Shown: positions 1 to 10,477 of the stretch, in pieces
How positions within the stretch are numbered: position 1 is the first letter of the stretch
Layout of the letters: the number at the start of each line of letters is the position of its first letter
Assembly (NCBI GenBank): GCA_027486845.1
Contig: JAIXOL010000024.1
Span: 91,584-155,583, forward strand
Reading direction: 5' to 3'
DNA from: Cytophagaceae bacterium
GTDB lineage: Bacteria; Bacteroidota; Bacteroidia; Cytophagales; Spirosomataceae
DNA: 64,000 nt
Position numbers and translations under genes: made by a program
The notes under the pieces: generated by a model
The model's input: the letters and a program-made list of their open reading frames with translations, nothing else
What the model was told of the DNA's origin: nothing
Database searches by the model: none

Positions 1-275
1 CTAATTTTGTACGAATAGGTGTTGATAATCCTTCAACGAATACTTTGAGAATCACGGCCTATAAAAAAGATAGTCAAACGATTGTTGAGATTCTGAACAC
101 TGAAAGTTTTTCCGTAAAAAATATTCAACTCAGTGGCTTGACTCCCACATCGGCTATAGCCTACACAACCACCGAAACCATCAATTTAGAAAAGAAAACT
201 CTATCAATCGTAGATAAAAACGTTGAAATTGATATTTTCCCAAATAGCATAACGACCGTCGTAATCACTAATTAA
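1..275 (+). CDS. C-terminal end of a glycoside hydrolase (GH30-like), truncated by the window edge
   Basis: An open frame runs in from the left edge (first full codon at base 3) and stops at 275, so only about 90 C-terminal residues are visible. They look like a beta-sandwich: short alternating hydrophobic strands, an ILNTESF segment and a final NSITTVVI strand. That ending resembles the C-terminal beta domain of GH30 enzymes, where a Ser-(V/I)-Thr-Thr motif precedes the last strand. The catalytic barrel lies outside the window, so the family is an inference. Only 6 bases separate it from the GH2 gene, which suggests a shared carbohydrate-degradation operon. Another sandwich-capped family such as GH51 is possible. 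Confidence 0.5.
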   Translation, partial: NFVRIGVDNPSTNTLRITAYKKDSQTIVEILNTESFSVKNIQLSGLTPTSAIAYTTTETINLEKKTLSIVDKNVEIDIFPNSITTVVITN

Positions 276-281
276 TTTATA

Positions 282-3041
282 ATGAAAATAAATCTCACCC
301 TTCGTTTTAACTTAAAAACATTCATTTTAGCCTTCGTGACATTGATTAGCTTAGAAAATCATGCTCAAACACCGTCGTCTAAAATCCCAGCGACTAAATC
401 ATCTTCAAGGCAACGAATCAAACTCAACGAAGGGTGGCATTTTATGCGGTACAGTACAGAACCCGACAAATTGATGTATGACACCAGACCCGAAATCAGT
501 GAGGTAAACGATAGTAAAGTAGCTGACTCTCGCCCGACTGATGCAATTCTGATTGAATCGAAAGAAAACGTACTGAAAAAATGGGTTTTGCCAACTGCCA
601 ATGATTTCATAAAAGATGTCAACAAACGATACACCAGACCAACAGGCGACCCTGGTTCTGACTTCCCATTTGTAAAAAACGATTTTGATGATAAAAACTG
701 GGAAAAAGTAACTCTCCCACACGATTGGGCAATCAAAGGTCCATTTTATGTGGGCGACACGCCAGTAGTTGGAGGTGGAATGGGGCGTTTGCCAAGTCAA
801 GGTGTTGCGTGGTATCGAAAAAAACTGGAGATTACGAATACCGATAAAGGCAAAACCATCTATTTAGATATTGATGGAGCGATGTCGTATGCGATTGTTT
901 GGCTAAACGGTCATTTGGTTGGTGGTTGGCCTTATGGCTACAACTCATTTAGATTAGACCTCACGCCATACCTAAATTTTGATGGAGAAAATCAATTGGC
1001 TATCAGAATTGATAACCCTAATTATTCGGCCAGATGGTATCCAGGTGGTGGACTTTATCGAAATGTTTGGCTGAGCAAAGTCTCACCTATTCACGTGGCT
1101 CAGTGGGGAACTTTCGTCACAACTCCTAAAGTTTCGACTACCGAAGCAAGTATAAAACTCGACCTTCAGATTGAAAATCAAGAAAAAACCAACCAAAATA
1201 TTGAAGTCAAAACCGAAATTTATGCCTTAGATAAAACAGGAAAAATTACAGGAACAGCCATAGCGACATTTACTCCTGAAAAAATACTCGTAGAAGCACA
1301 GAAAACATACGCTTTTACCAAAAAAATAAATCTCAAAAATCCAAAACTTTGGGGGCCTTATCCAACTCAAAAACCCAATTTGTATGCGGCCAAAACCAAG
1401 ATTTTTAGAGAAAATATTTTAATTGACGAATACGAAACCCATTTCGGCATCAGAAACATTATTTTCGACCCCCTTGAAGGAATTTTAGTAAACAATGTGC
1501 CAATAAGAATACAAGGCGTCAATCAACACCACGACTTAGGGGCATTAGGAGCAGCATTTAATGTTCGAGCCGCCGAACGACAACTCGAAATCCTACGTGA
1601 ATTGGGCTGTAATGCCATCAGAATGTCGCATAATCCACCAGCACCCGAACTTTTGGATTTAACCGACCGTATGGGCTTTTTGGTAATCGACGAAATATTT
1701 GATAGTTGGGAAAAGAAAAAAACTCCGCATGATTTTCACCTAATATTTACTGAATGGCACGAAGCTGATACGAGAGCATTTATACGTCGAGATAGAAATC
1801 ACCCATCAATTATGTCGTGGAGTTTCGGAAACGAAGTAGGCGAACAATACACCGAAACCGAAGGAGCAGCACTGGCAAAAAAACTCCGTGACATTGTGCA
1901 TCAAGAAGACCCCACAAGACCAGCGTCGGCATCTCAGAATTATGCAAAACCCGATATGCCTTTTACGAAGGAGATGGATTTTCTGAATCTAAACTATCAA
2001 GGTGAAGGAATCAGAGATGCACCTGCATACGCACATCTGAAAGGTATTCGTACATCACCTATGTATCCTGCATTTCAGAAAACATTTCCCGATAAAGTAA
2101 TATTAGGCACCGAAACAGCTTCAGCTCTCAGCACTCGTGGCACTTATATTTTCCCAGTTTTTGAAGGTAATTCTGCACCTGTTGGCAATGAAGTTGGTGG
2201 CGACCCAATCAAACAACAAGTGAGTGCCTACGAACTTTATACCGCAGCTTTTGGTTCATCAGCAGATAAAGTTTTTGCTACCCAAGACAAACACCCGTAC
2301 GTAGCAGGCGAATTTGTTTGGACAGGCTGGGATTACATTGGTGAGCCAACCCCCTACTACACTGCTCGAAGCTCCTACAGTGGCATTATTGACCTCGCAG
2401 GTTTCAAAAAAGACCGTTTCTATTTATATCAATCTCGTTGGCGTCCAACTTTGCCAATTGCACATATTTTACCACATTGGAACTGGCCCAATCGTAACGG
2501 TGAAATTACTCCTGTACACGTTTTTACATCAGGCGATGAAGCAGAACTTTTTTTGAATGGAAAATCACTCGGAAGAAAAAAGAAAGCGGAATTTGAATAT
2601 CGAATCCGATGGGATGATATAAAATATCAAGCGGGAGAATTATCAGTAATTGCCTACAAAAACGGCAAAATTTGGGCAAAAGAAAGTATTCAAACAACCG
2701 ATAAAGCCGCCAAATTATCAGCAAAAACTGACCGAAGCCTAATTAATGCCGATGGTGAAGACCTTGCCTTTATAACTGTGAAAATTATAGACAAAAATGG
2801 CTTGGTGGTACCTAACGCCAACATCAAAGTAAGTTTTACATTAGAAGGAAACGGCGAAATAGTAGCAACTGATAATGGCGACCCTGCCGATATGACATCG
2901 TTTGTATCAAGTGAAAGAAGTTCGTATAATGGTTTGGTTTTGGTAATTATTCGTACAAAAAAAGGAATGACTGGTAAACTTAAACTAACAGCAAAAGCGA
3001 CTGGTTTGGCAAGTACACAAGTCGAAATTACGAGTAAATAA
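282..3041 (+). CDS. Secreted glycoside hydrolase family 2 protein (beta-galactosidase type)
   Basis: A 919-residue exported GH2 enzyme. An N-terminal signal peptide ends near HAQ (about residue 29). The sugar-binding jelly roll, including LPHDWAI (about residues 145-155) and WYRKKLEI, comes first, then an immunoglobulin-like domain, then the TIM barrel from about residue 400. The acid/base is predicted as Glu518 in SFGNEVGEQ and the nucleophile as Glu611 in ILGTETASA. GEFVWTGWDYIGEPTPYY is the typical C-terminal edge of the barrel. The tail (about 740-919) resembles the DUF4982 and GH2 C5-type beta domains of Bacteroidota enzymes. It likely removes beta-linked galactose or uronic acid from plant or algal glycans in the periplasm. 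The exact substrate cannot be read from sequence alone. Confidence 0.93.
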   Translation: MKINLTLRFNLKTFILAFVTLISLENHAQTPSSKIPATKSSSRQRIKLNEGWHFMRYSTEPDKLMYDTRPEISEVNDSKVADSRPTDAILIESKENVLKKWVLPTANDFIKDVNKRYTRPTGDPGSDFPFVKNDFDDKNWEKVTLPHDWAIKGPFYVGDTPVVGGGMGRLPSQGVAWYRKKLEITNTDKGKTIYLDIDGAMSYAIVWLNGHLVGGWPYGYNSFRLDLTPYLNFDGENQLAIRIDNPNYSARWYPGGGLYRNVWLSKVSPIHVAQWGTFVTTPKVSTTEASIKLDLQIENQEKTNQNIEVKTEIYALDKTGKITGTAIATFTPEKILVEAQKTYAFTKKINLKNPKLWGPYPTQKPNLYAAKTKIFRENILIDEYETHFGIRNIIFDPLEGILVNNVPIRIQGVNQHHDLGALGAAFNVRAAERQLEILRELGCNAIRMSHNPPAPELLDLTDRMGFLVIDEIFDSWEKKKTPHDFHLIFTEWHEADTRAFIRRDRNHPSIMSWSFGNEVGEQYTETEGAALAKKLRDIVHQEDPTRPASASQNYAKPDMPFTKEMDFLNLNYQGEGIRDAPAYAHLKGIRTSPMYPAFQKTFPDKVILGTETASALSTRGTYIFPVFEGNSAPVGNEVGGDPIKQQVSAYELYTAAFGSSADKVFATQDKHPYVAGEFVWTGWDYIGEPTPYYTARSSYSGIIDLAGFKKDRFYLYQSRWRPTLPIAHILPHWNWPNRNGEITPVHVFTSGDEAELFLNGKSLGRKKKAEFEYRIRWDDIKYQAGELSVIAYKNGKIWAKESIQTTDKAAKLSAKTDRSLINADGEDLAFITVKIIDKNGLVVPNANIKVSFTLEGNGEIVATDNGDPADMTSFVSSERSSYNGLVLVIIRTKKGMTGKLKLTAKATGLASTQVEITSK

Positions 3042-3139
3042 TACTCTTGGCTTTAAAAAGTACCATTTTTGAGCATCAAATCATTTGAAACTCGAAATGG
3101 TACTTTCTACTTTTACTAGTCAAATTTTTCGACCCTAAT

Positions 3140-4841
3140 ATGCAATACATTGCTCAACAAACATTCCTCAAACAATTCCTCGAAGTTGGCACTTTATTGA
3201 CTTTTTCAGCTTAGTTTTCATCGGCAAATGACGATAAAGAAGCTTTTTTCGAGAAAATCGTTAAAGCCAATTACCAAGAAGTTACCAAACTTATAATTGC
3301 CTTAGAACCAGAAATCACCGAAATTCGTCGCCGATTAGTTTTCGATTTTACTAATCTTTCAGCTGCATTAGCTGAGCTAATTTCTCGTTTTTATCAGAAA
3401 GATGCTCTTGTGACTTACATCCAGTATTTTTTAATAAAATATCAAAAAACTGATGGTACGCTCGACCTCGAAAATTTAGCTTCTCAGCCCGATACGGCAT
3501 TTATTTTAGAGCCAATTTGTGCAGCCGCTCTCATTTTACGAAAACTCACAATGCCTGCACTTTCAGAAGTAAAAGTACTTTTAAAAGATTCTATTTCGAA
3601 ATCTGGCGAAGCCATTCGTTCAGGTGGCGTTCATACGCCCAACCAACATTAGGTAATTTCAGCTACTTTGGCACGCATCAATAATTTGTATCCCGATAAA
3701 AAATACGTTAATCGTATTGACAAGTGGCTTTCAGAAAATATAGTATGATTTACGGGGAAGTAACCAATAACGCCTAATTACAGTCGCTCACTTACTAAAA
3801 CGCCCAAAATTATATAATCATGTACGTAAAAATCTCCGAATGATTATCATTAAATGGAGCCAAACGGCAAAATTGTGACCAACGATTCGAGGCGACAAGA
3901 CCAGTTTATTGGCATGAATGTCCTACCATTTTATTTAGATTATCGTCACATGGCTTTGCACGAGAAAAATACCGAATTTGCCGCCATCAGCAAGTAAATT
4001 GAGCAAACCAAAGGCTTTGATGAAAAAACAATGCCCGATTTATTGGCATTATTTACCGAAGACCCCGATTTATGTAAGATTTTGCCCAAACCTGCAATTT
4101 TAAACACGAATTTCGTGCAGTTTTTCAAGACAACCAACTTGGTCAGAATTCGTAGAAATAATACCATGATGACTATTTTTGGCGGTACTGATAAGCAAAC
4201 AATCATTAGTTCGGGACGCTCAACGGTTGCCAGTTTCATTACTTTCCGCAAAGGTAAAGCAATTTTGAAATACCTGCGTTTTTCGACTGATTTTATTAGT
4301 ACAGGTTATTTCAGAAGCGATGGATTGAAGAAGGAAGGCAATAAATATATACTTAGCCAAAAAATCGAAGCTCCTTACTATCAGCCACTTCCTGCAAAAC
4401 CCAAAAGAGCAGATGGAAATTATCAGCATAGCAAAAGTACTGATGGATATTTTTGAAAAAAATAGATTTTAAAAATCGCCCTCAGAGTAATATCAAAAAT
4501 ATAGAAACCATTATTAGTGTAGAAAAAAAAATGGCGGTGTAGTACTAAATTTTGACGTAAAAGGTGCTGATAATGTATAAGTAACGATAGAGTTTTGTTT
4601 CAAAGAGGCTGGTCAACTCATTGGCTTGAAAAAATTAGATAATGCACCTGATAATTATACGCTCGAAAGTGGCACAGGTGAATATAAGTTTTGTAAAGAC
4701 TGCATCAAATTTGGAGAAGGAACTTTCAAATATTCAAGGCTTCGTGGACTAGAGGGCGAAATCTAGACTTCGCATTTCGGTAGCCTCCGCACCGCAGGAA
4801 TGCACGTTTTCTTGACAGGCATTACACCTTTTGATCATTAG
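3140..4841 (+). pseudogene. Decayed exported carbohydrate-active-enzyme-like gene
   Basis: One forward frame carries recognisable protein from the ATG at 3140 to 4456, interrupted by at least eight stops (for example 3212, 3650, 3995). A second frame continues to the stop at 4839-4841, so there is also a frameshift between about 4456 and 4530. The decoded product has a signal-like start, an alpha-helical N-terminal half with SGGVHTPN, a MEPNGKIVTNDSRRQDQF block, and a beta-rich tail ending in LTGITPFDH. This layout resembles (alpha/alpha)-toroid sugar hydrolases or lyases of Bacteroidota, possibly GH154, but the family is recalled rather than tested. It sits just behind the GH2 gene and was probably part of the same degradation operon. 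It cannot make a full protein. Confidence 0.75.
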
Positions 4842-5043
4842 ATTGTGCTTTCATGGTTTAATTCCACATTTTATTCATTGACGTCTGTTTTATGAGACGG
4901 ATTCTGATATAAAAATCTAATTCGCTTTAGCCAAAACTTCTTTCGGATAGTTTGGGCTAAAGGCAAATATGTTTTATTCTCTTATTTATCCGTCAGCTAA
5001 AGCACACGGGGTTGCCCATTCGGCAACGACATTTTACCAATTT

Positions 5044-5105
5044 CACAGTAACCAATACACAAATAACTAATACACCAGTAACCAAAATCAAAGATTCAAC
5101 CAATA
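5044..5105. repeat. Degenerate AACCAAT-type repeat array
   Basis: Short runs of CAGTAACCAATAC, AAATAACTAATAC and CCAGTAACCAAA lie end to end at the 3' side of the DUF5916 gene. The motif is the same AACCAATAACC word that forms denser arrays near 24.9, 25.45 and 42.98 kb. The array overlaps the stop codon of the gene at 5088. Function is unknown. Confidence 0.4.
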
Positions 5106-7328
5106 AGTCACTTTTGCTAAAATTGCTCTATTTTTCGGCATCCAGGTTTCGGTGTTATAATTATCAGTATAAACCAAGAAGAAATCAGACACTGGAGCAA
5201 AACGCCATTGCAAACGAGAATTGACGTTTACGTTTTTAAATTGGCTATTATACTGCACATAAGTTGTCCAAAACAAACTTTTTGTAAATGTTAAATCAAG
5301 TTTTGGACCAACTAAATATACTTGATTTTTGCCAGTTGAAAGATTGATATTGTTATAACTAAAATTAACGGAGAAAAAACCATAAGGCTGAAAACGGTAA
5401 GAAGCATTTCCGACTAAACTCACGATATTTCCATCAAAATACTGCCCAATGAGTGGCTGGAAAAATACCGCCAGTTTTTTACGTTGGTCAGTAACATAAG
5501 TTGCCGAAAAATTATAGTAAGTATAGCTTGTACCCTTTTTGAGCGATGGCAATTTTCGATTGCTACGCAAAGCATCAAAATCATTGAAAAGAAAAGTATA
5601 ATTTTGGTTGAAAGTCATCAAGAAATTTGATGTATTCTGAAAACCCAAAAGTAAAAACGGTCCCGCTTGGCGGTCGGTAAGTCCCAAACCTGGCTGATTG
5701 AATTGGTCATAAGCCAGTCCATAACTTACCCTATTGAGCAAACGTGAATTCGGAAAATAATTAAAACCAATCGTTGGGTTGATATGAAAGAAATTTTTGC
5801 GAGGCACAAAACCCACTTCCGCATCAAAGCCCTTCCCTACCCAATCATGCGACCACTTAGCAATTAATTTACGAACGCTATAATTGAGCATGAAGCCGTG
5901 AGCAAATTTTTCGTTTATATCGGTCGGACTGAACACTTGATGATAAAATGCTTTTCCTGTCCAACGATTATCTTTCGAAGCCAAATTATACTCCAAACCA
6001 GCCACTCGATTATAAGGATTAACTCCTTCCCTTTCTCTTCCTAAAACTTGTTTATTAACAAATATCGCCGCAATATTCGAGCGTCCAAATACTTTTCGTT
6101 GCAGAGCAGCAACCGAATAATTCATACTTGGCGTTCCTTTAAAATCATCGGCCAATGTCTGCGTATTTAGCACTCCAACTCGCCAATTATCATCAATTTT
6201 TCCGCTGATTCTTGCTCCATATAAAATCCTATTCTGCACATTTGTACCCGTTGCAGTATCGAGACTAATACCAATTTGTCGAGAGAAAAATGGACTTACT
6301 AACTGATTACCAGCCGATGTGCCGAGCGTTCCCGATGGTGGCACAAATGGATTTGTATTAAAACTTCCGAAGCCAGTAAAAAGGTCTGAGTTTTCGAGAA
6401 AAAACTGGCGTTGTTCGGGGAAATTTACATCAAAACGAGTCAAGTTTACAACTTGTCGGTCAGCCTCGACATTTGAAAAGTCGGGATTTGCTGTCAAATC
6501 AAGATTCAAACCCGAGGTAATCCCGATTTTAGCATCGCCTCCAAAATTAAGCTTATTTCCAGCGGCAGGGTTTTCAGGATGCTCAAAATCACGGGTAGAA
6601 CTGGCAGACAAATAAGGTATCAAGGAAATATTTGCACCCGATTTTTTTAATGGTTTTTCAAAAATGATTGGCATTGAATATCCCAAATTCATAATAATCT
6701 GATTCTGTGGAATCCGCATCAAAGTCGATTGTTCATTGGCTTGGGTATCAAATCTATATGCCTTAAAATTCCATTGTGTACTTCCTTCTTTAAAACGCAG
6801 AGTTGTGAATGGAATTGACAACTCACATATCCAATAACCCTCATACATTTTCGAAATAGCATTCCATTTATTATCCCAATACATATTGAAATACTCATTG
6901 GCCGTTCCGCCGTTATAAAGCAAGGCTTCACGCATGACTCCAAATGGGTTCATACCAAACAAAAAACTGTTGGTTTTGTCATTGAAGGTATCAAACAAAA
7001 AACTCACATTATCATTACCTCCAGCTCTAAAATCTCGCCTAAAAGAAGGAGTAACATAATTATTTCCAGGCGAATATAATTTTGCTCCGATGTAAATATT
7101 TTTTTCATCATAAGCCAACTTGATTTCGGTCTGATATTTTGCTTTAATGCTATCTTTTGGAAAAAACTCCCAAAATGAAGGCATTTTTTCAGCAGTTTGC
7201 CAAGCTTGCTCGTCCAAAACGCCATCAAGTTTAATCTTTTCAGTAATAAATTTTACCTTTGGTGCTTGTTGAGCTTGCGTTTGTAATAAAAATAAAAATG
7301 ATATAAACAATAGAAGAAGTCTATTCAT
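5088..7328 (-). CDS. DUF5916 domain protein with N-terminal CBM9-like domain
   Basis: A 746-residue exported protein. A signal peptide (ending QTQAQQ, about residue 20) precedes a family 9 carbohydrate-binding-like domain (about 25-190) containing KLDGVLDEQAWQ and AYDEKNIYIGAKLY. The rest matches the DUF5916 pattern: a region of PDFSNVEADRQVVNLTRF type, an LFGSFN-like linker with FPEQRQFFLENSDLF, and many amphipathic beta-strands ending in an aromatic-rich C-terminus. This suggests an outer-membrane beta-barrel. Its substrate is not known. It is transcribed alone, diverging from the propeller gene at 7526, and has a TAnnTTTG-type box about 30 bases upstream of its start. Confidence 0.9.
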   Translation of the reverse strand: MNRLLLLFISFLFLLQTQAQQAPKVKFITEKIKLDGVLDEQAWQTAEKMPSFWEFFPKDSIKAKYQTEIKLAYDEKNIYIGAKLYSPGNNYVTPSFRRDFRAGGNDNVSFLFDTFNDKTNSFLFGMNPFGVMREALLYNGGTANEYFNMYWDNKWNAISKMYEGYWICELSIPFTTLRFKEGSTQWNFKAYRFDTQANEQSTLMRIPQNQIIMNLGYSMPIIFEKPLKKSGANISLIPYLSASSTRDFEHPENPAAGNKLNFGGDAKIGITSGLNLDLTANPDFSNVEADRQVVNLTRFDVNFPEQRQFFLENSDLFTGFGSFNTNPFVPPSGTLGTSAGNQLVSPFFSRQIGISLDTATGTNVQNRILYGARISGKIDDNWRVGVLNTQTLADDFKGTPSMNYSVAALQRKVFGRSNIAAIFVNKQVLGREREGVNPYNRVAGLEYNLASKDNRWTGKAFYHQVFSPTDINEKFAHGFMLNYSVRKLIAKWSHDWVGKGFDAEVGFVPRKNFFHINPTIGFNYFPNSRLLNRVSYGLAYDQFNQPGLGLTDRQAGPFLLLGFQNTSNFLMTFNQNYTFLFNDFDALRSNRKLPSLKKGTSYTYYNFSATYVTDQRKKLAVFFQPLIGQYFDGNIVSLVGNASYRFQPYGFFSVNFSYNNINLSTGKNQVYLVGPKLDLTFTKSLFWTTYVQYNSQFKNVNVNSRLQWRFAPVSDFFLVYTDNYNTETWMPKNRAILAKVTYWLNL

Positions 7329-7355
7329 AATGTCAGGGGCGTTAAAAATAAGCTA

Positions 7356-7363
7356 CAAAAATA
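7356..7363 (-). promoter_or_regulatory. Candidate -7 box (TATTTTTG) for the DUF5916 gene
   Basis: Read on the minus strand the bases match the Bacteroidota sigma-ABfr -7 consensus TAnnTTTG. It lies 28 bases upstream of the ATG, giving a leader of about 20 nt. A -33 element is not obvious. Confidence 0.45.
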
Positions 7364-7456
7364 CACTTTTCTAAGCCGTATTATGTCTATTTTTGATTTA
7401 TTTTAGAGTTTTTTTAAGCGTTATTAATTATTTTTTATATAAAACATATTCTGTCA

Positions 7457-7464
7457 TACCTTTG
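7457..7464 (+). promoter_or_regulatory. Candidate -7 box (TACCTTTG) for the PD40 gene
   Basis: An exact TAnnTTTG match in an AT-rich stretch, 62 bases before the ATG at 7526. It fits the consensus of the Bacteroidota housekeeping sigma factor. No clear -33 TTG is seen at the usual 19-base distance. Confidence 0.5.
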
Positions 7465-7525
7465 CTATACAAAATACAATTTTGCAGAATTACGAATAAA
7501 CTCAAATTTTTAATCTCTTTATTAT

Positions 7526-8578
7526 ATGAAATCCATTTTTGTTATTTGCACACTGTTTACTGTTAATTATTCACTAATTTTCGCACAAATACCCGACGAA
7601 AAACACCTCAAAAACCTTCGTCAATTGACTTTTGGTGGCAATAATGCTGAAGCCTATTTTAGCCGTGATAGCAAATACATTAGTTTCCAGTCGGACAACC
7701 CAGCGTGGGGACTTTCATGCGACCAGATTTTCTATATGGATGTTGAAAAAGGTTTGAAAGACCCAAAAGTGCGTCCCGATTTTATAAGTACTAGTTTTGG
7801 ACGCACAACTTGTAGCTTTTTTATGCCAAATGGCAAAGAAATTCTATACGGAAGTACGCACGAAATGGGTGGACATGCTTGTCCTCCAGTACCTGAAATG
7901 GGCAAAAAATATCTTTGGGCAATCTACGATAGTTTTGATATATACGTGGCCGATTTGAAAGGGAAAGTAAAAAGACGTTTGACAAATACGCCAGGCTACG
8001 ATGCTGAAGCGACGGTTTCACCCGATGGTAAAAAAATTGTTTTTACCAGTACTCGAAATGGTGATTTAGACTTATACATCATGGATATTGATGGCAAAAA
8101 TGTAAAGCAAATTACAAATGAATTAGGCTACGATGGCGGTGCATTTTTCTCGCCCGATAGTAAGAAATTGGTTTTCCGTGCGTCACGTTTTTCGAGCGAA
8201 GAAGAGCGTAGTGAGTACAAAGAAAATCTAAAGAAAAACTTGGTTGCCCCTACTAACATGGAGATTTTTACATGTAATGTTGATGGTTCAGATTTGAAAC
8301 AAATCACTAAATTAGGCAAAGCCAACTGGGCTCCATATTTCACACCCAAAGGAGATAAAATCATTTTTGCATCAAATAATCATTCACAACGTGGATATGA
8401 TTTTCAGTTATATTTGATAAATATTGATGGAACAAATCTCCAAAAAATCACATCCGAAAGTAATTTCAATGCTTTTCCGATGTTTAGTTATGATGGTAAA
8501 AAATTGATTTTCAGCTCAAACAGAAACAATGGTGGTACAAGAGATACCAATCTTTTTATTGCTGATTGGGTAGAATAA
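7526..8578 (+). CDS. Exported PD40/TolB-like beta-propeller protein
   Basis: A 350-residue protein with an N-terminal signal peptide (ending IFAQ). Repeated PD40 blades follow: FSRDSKYISFQS, VSPDGKKIVFTSTRNGDLDLY, FSPDSKKLVFRAS, FTPKGDKIIFAS and FSYDGKKLIFSSNRNNGG. The length fits a single six-bladed propeller without an attached peptidase or OmpA domain, so it probably acts as a periplasmic or surface binding scaffold. A run with two Cys-containing segments (blades 1-2) could hold a disulfide. It is monocistronic and convergent with the aminopeptidase gene. TolB itself is unlikely because no tol-pal genes are nearby. Confidence 0.85.
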   Translation: MKSIFVICTLFTVNYSLIFAQIPDEKHLKNLRQLTFGGNNAEAYFSRDSKYISFQSDNPAWGLSCDQIFYMDVEKGLKDPKVRPDFISTSFGRTTCSFFMPNGKEILYGSTHEMGGHACPPVPEMGKKYLWAIYDSFDIYVADLKGKVKRRLTNTPGYDAEATVSPDGKKIVFTSTRNGDLDLYIMDIDGKNVKQITNELGYDGGAFFSPDSKKLVFRASRFSSEEERSEYKENLKKNLVAPTNMEIFTCNVDGSDLKQITKLGKANWAPYFTPKGDKIIFASNNHSQRGYDFQLYLINIDGTNLQKITSESNFNAFPMFSYDGKKLIFSSNRNNGGTRDTNLFIADWVE

Positions 8579-8721
8579 TTGAAATCTATCATATCTGACT
8601 GACTCATTTAAAAAATTGAAGCGGGGTCGCCCGTGCGATTAAAGATTGGAAATTGTAGATTTAAGTAAAAAACGCTAAAATCATCAATTTCTAATCCTTA
8701 ATCTTCAATAGAAATACAATC

Positions 8722-10095
8722 TTACCCTCTCAAAGCCTCAACTTCCTCTACAGTTTTCGGAATTGAATTTCCAAGCGTTTTGCTACCATTTTCCGTGACC
8801 AAGCAATTATCTTCGATTCTGACTCCGCCAAAATCTCGGTAAGCATCAAGTTTTGCGTAATTTACAAAATTCGTAAACTTGTTTTCTGCCTTCCATTTAT
8901 CAATCAATTCTGGAATAAAATAAATACCTGGCTCAACCGTCAGCACATTTCCTGCCTCCAATTCTTTTGCTAATCGTAATGATTTTAAGCCCAATTGTGT
9001 GCTTCGCTCCAAACCATCACGGTAGCCCACATATTTTTCACCCAAATCCTCCATATCATGCACGTCGAGACCAATAGCATGACCTAAACCATGTGGCATA
9101 AAAAGCCCTTGAACACCTTCGGCAAGCATTTCGCTTACATCTCCGTTCAAGAAACCTAAATCTTTCATGCCTTCCAGCATGATTCGATTGGCCGAAATAT
9201 GAATTTCTCTGTATTGAATATTTGGTCGAAGTGCTGCAATCGACTCAGTTTCCATTTTCAATACCAAATTATAAATTTCCTTCTGTTTTTCGGTAAATCG
9301 TTTGCTCACGGGAATTGTTCGAGTAATATCCCCTGCATAAAACATAGCATTTTCAGCACCAGAATCGTTAATTACCAAACGACCTTCGGTCATTGTATTC
9401 CCATGATAATGATTGTGTAACGTTTGTCCATTTACCGAAAAAATAATTGGATAGGATAATTCTCCACCACCTTCCAATGCTTTGGCATGAATCGCTGCCG
9501 CAATTTCATACTCTTTTTTTCCTGCTTGAGTCAATTGCATAGCAATTATATGCATTTCACGAGAAATATTGACGGCGTGTTCCATTTGCACAATTTCTTC
9601 ATCAGTCTTTATTGAGCGTAATGCTACAATCGCTTTGATGAGTTCAACCGATGCTTTTTCTTTCAATTGAGCAGTTGGAATATCCAACCACTCACTCATT
9701 CGAATCATGTTATCGAAGCGATACGGTGGCGTAAAATGTACTTTTGAAGACTTTTTTAGCCTTTCTGACAATTTTGAAGGTTCCTCCGTACGATAAACAC
9801 CCACCATTCGAGCTTGCTCAGCCAAAGTTGCTTGTGGGCCGACCCAAATTATATCGTCAATCGTAAATTCGTGTCCGAAGATAATTTCTTCACCCGAATC
9901 TATATCAATGACTGCAGTCAAGCCTGCGTGGCTGATGCCAAAAAAATACAAAAAATTGCTATCTTGACGAAAACGGTAAGTATTATCGTGGTAATTCATA
10001 GGTGCTTCTTCATTGCCCATTATCAGAATTAAGCCACTTCCAACTGCTTTTTTGAGTGCGTTACGACGCTCGGTGTAAGTTTGTACAGAAAACAT
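8722..10095 (-). CDS. pepP: Xaa-Pro aminopeptidase (aminopeptidase P, M24B)
   Basis: A 457-residue cytosolic metallopeptidase that removes an N-terminal residue preceding proline. The N-terminal creatinase-like domain covers about residues 1-165. The pita-bread catalytic domain follows with the M24 metal ligands in order: an Asp in NDSGAENAMFYAGDITRT, the His of MPHGLGHAIGLDVHD, the Glu of TVEPGIYF and the Glu of GVRIEDNCLV. The length matches E. coli-type PepP. No export signal is present. The start at 10095 is supported by the typical opening MFSVQTYTERRNALKKA. It lies alone on the minus strand, with a 380-base AT-rich gap before the regulator gene. Confidence 0.93.
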   Translation of the reverse strand: MFSVQTYTERRNALKKAVGSGLILIMGNEEAPMNYHDNTYRFRQDSNFLYFFGISHAGLTAVIDIDSGEEIIFGHEFTIDDIIWVGPQATLAEQARMVGVYRTEEPSKLSERLKKSSKVHFTPPYRFDNMIRMSEWLDIPTAQLKEKASVELIKAIVALRSIKTDEEIVQMEHAVNISREMHIIAMQLTQAGKKEYEIAAAIHAKALEGGGELSYPIIFSVNGQTLHNHYHGNTMTEGRLVINDSGAENAMFYAGDITRTIPVSKRFTEKQKEIYNLVLKMETESIAALRPNIQYREIHISANRIMLEGMKDLGFLNGDVSEMLAEGVQGLFMPHGLGHAIGLDVHDMEDLGEKYVGYRDGLERSTQLGLKSLRLAKELEAGNVLTVEPGIYFIPELIDKWKAENKFTNFVNYAKLDAYRDFGGVRIEDNCLVTENGSKTLGNSIPKTVEEVEALRG

Positions 10096-10477
10096 GATTT
10101 ATTGATTTTTTTATACCACGAAATAAAGAAAAGATAGGCAATTTGTCATTATGAAAGCCAAGTAATTATTTGATTCACCAAAAAAGGTGGGACTCATTTC
10201 TGCATCATCAAAAAAAGTTTTATAATATTTCTAAGTTTTTTTTATCTTATTAAATCATAATATTTATAATTGGATAAACAATAAAAGATATTGATAAAGA
10301 GACAATTAGATTCTAAATAACTAACAATCAAAGAGTTAAGTTTTAGTTCTAAGCAATACGTTAGAGAAAATAAAATTAAAAAAAACTTTCAGAATATTTT
10401 GAAAATTCAAAAAGGTTATTTTACTTTGGGGTACAATTATACTTACGTGCTTAAATATAAAAAGTTTTAAAACGAAG
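10096..10477. other. Intergenic region between divergent pepP and gbsR-like genes
   Basis: About 380 very AT-rich bases with no convincing coding frame. It must hold both promoters. Near 10419-10425 the sequence TACTTTG is one base short of the TAnnTTTG consensus and is a weak candidate for the regulator gene. No operator palindrome stands out. Confidence 0.4.

Noticed and set aside
3140..4456. Stop-codon recoding in the interrupted carbohydrate-enzyme gene
   Set aside because: All three stop codons appear, a frameshift is also present, and neighbouring genes use the normal code.
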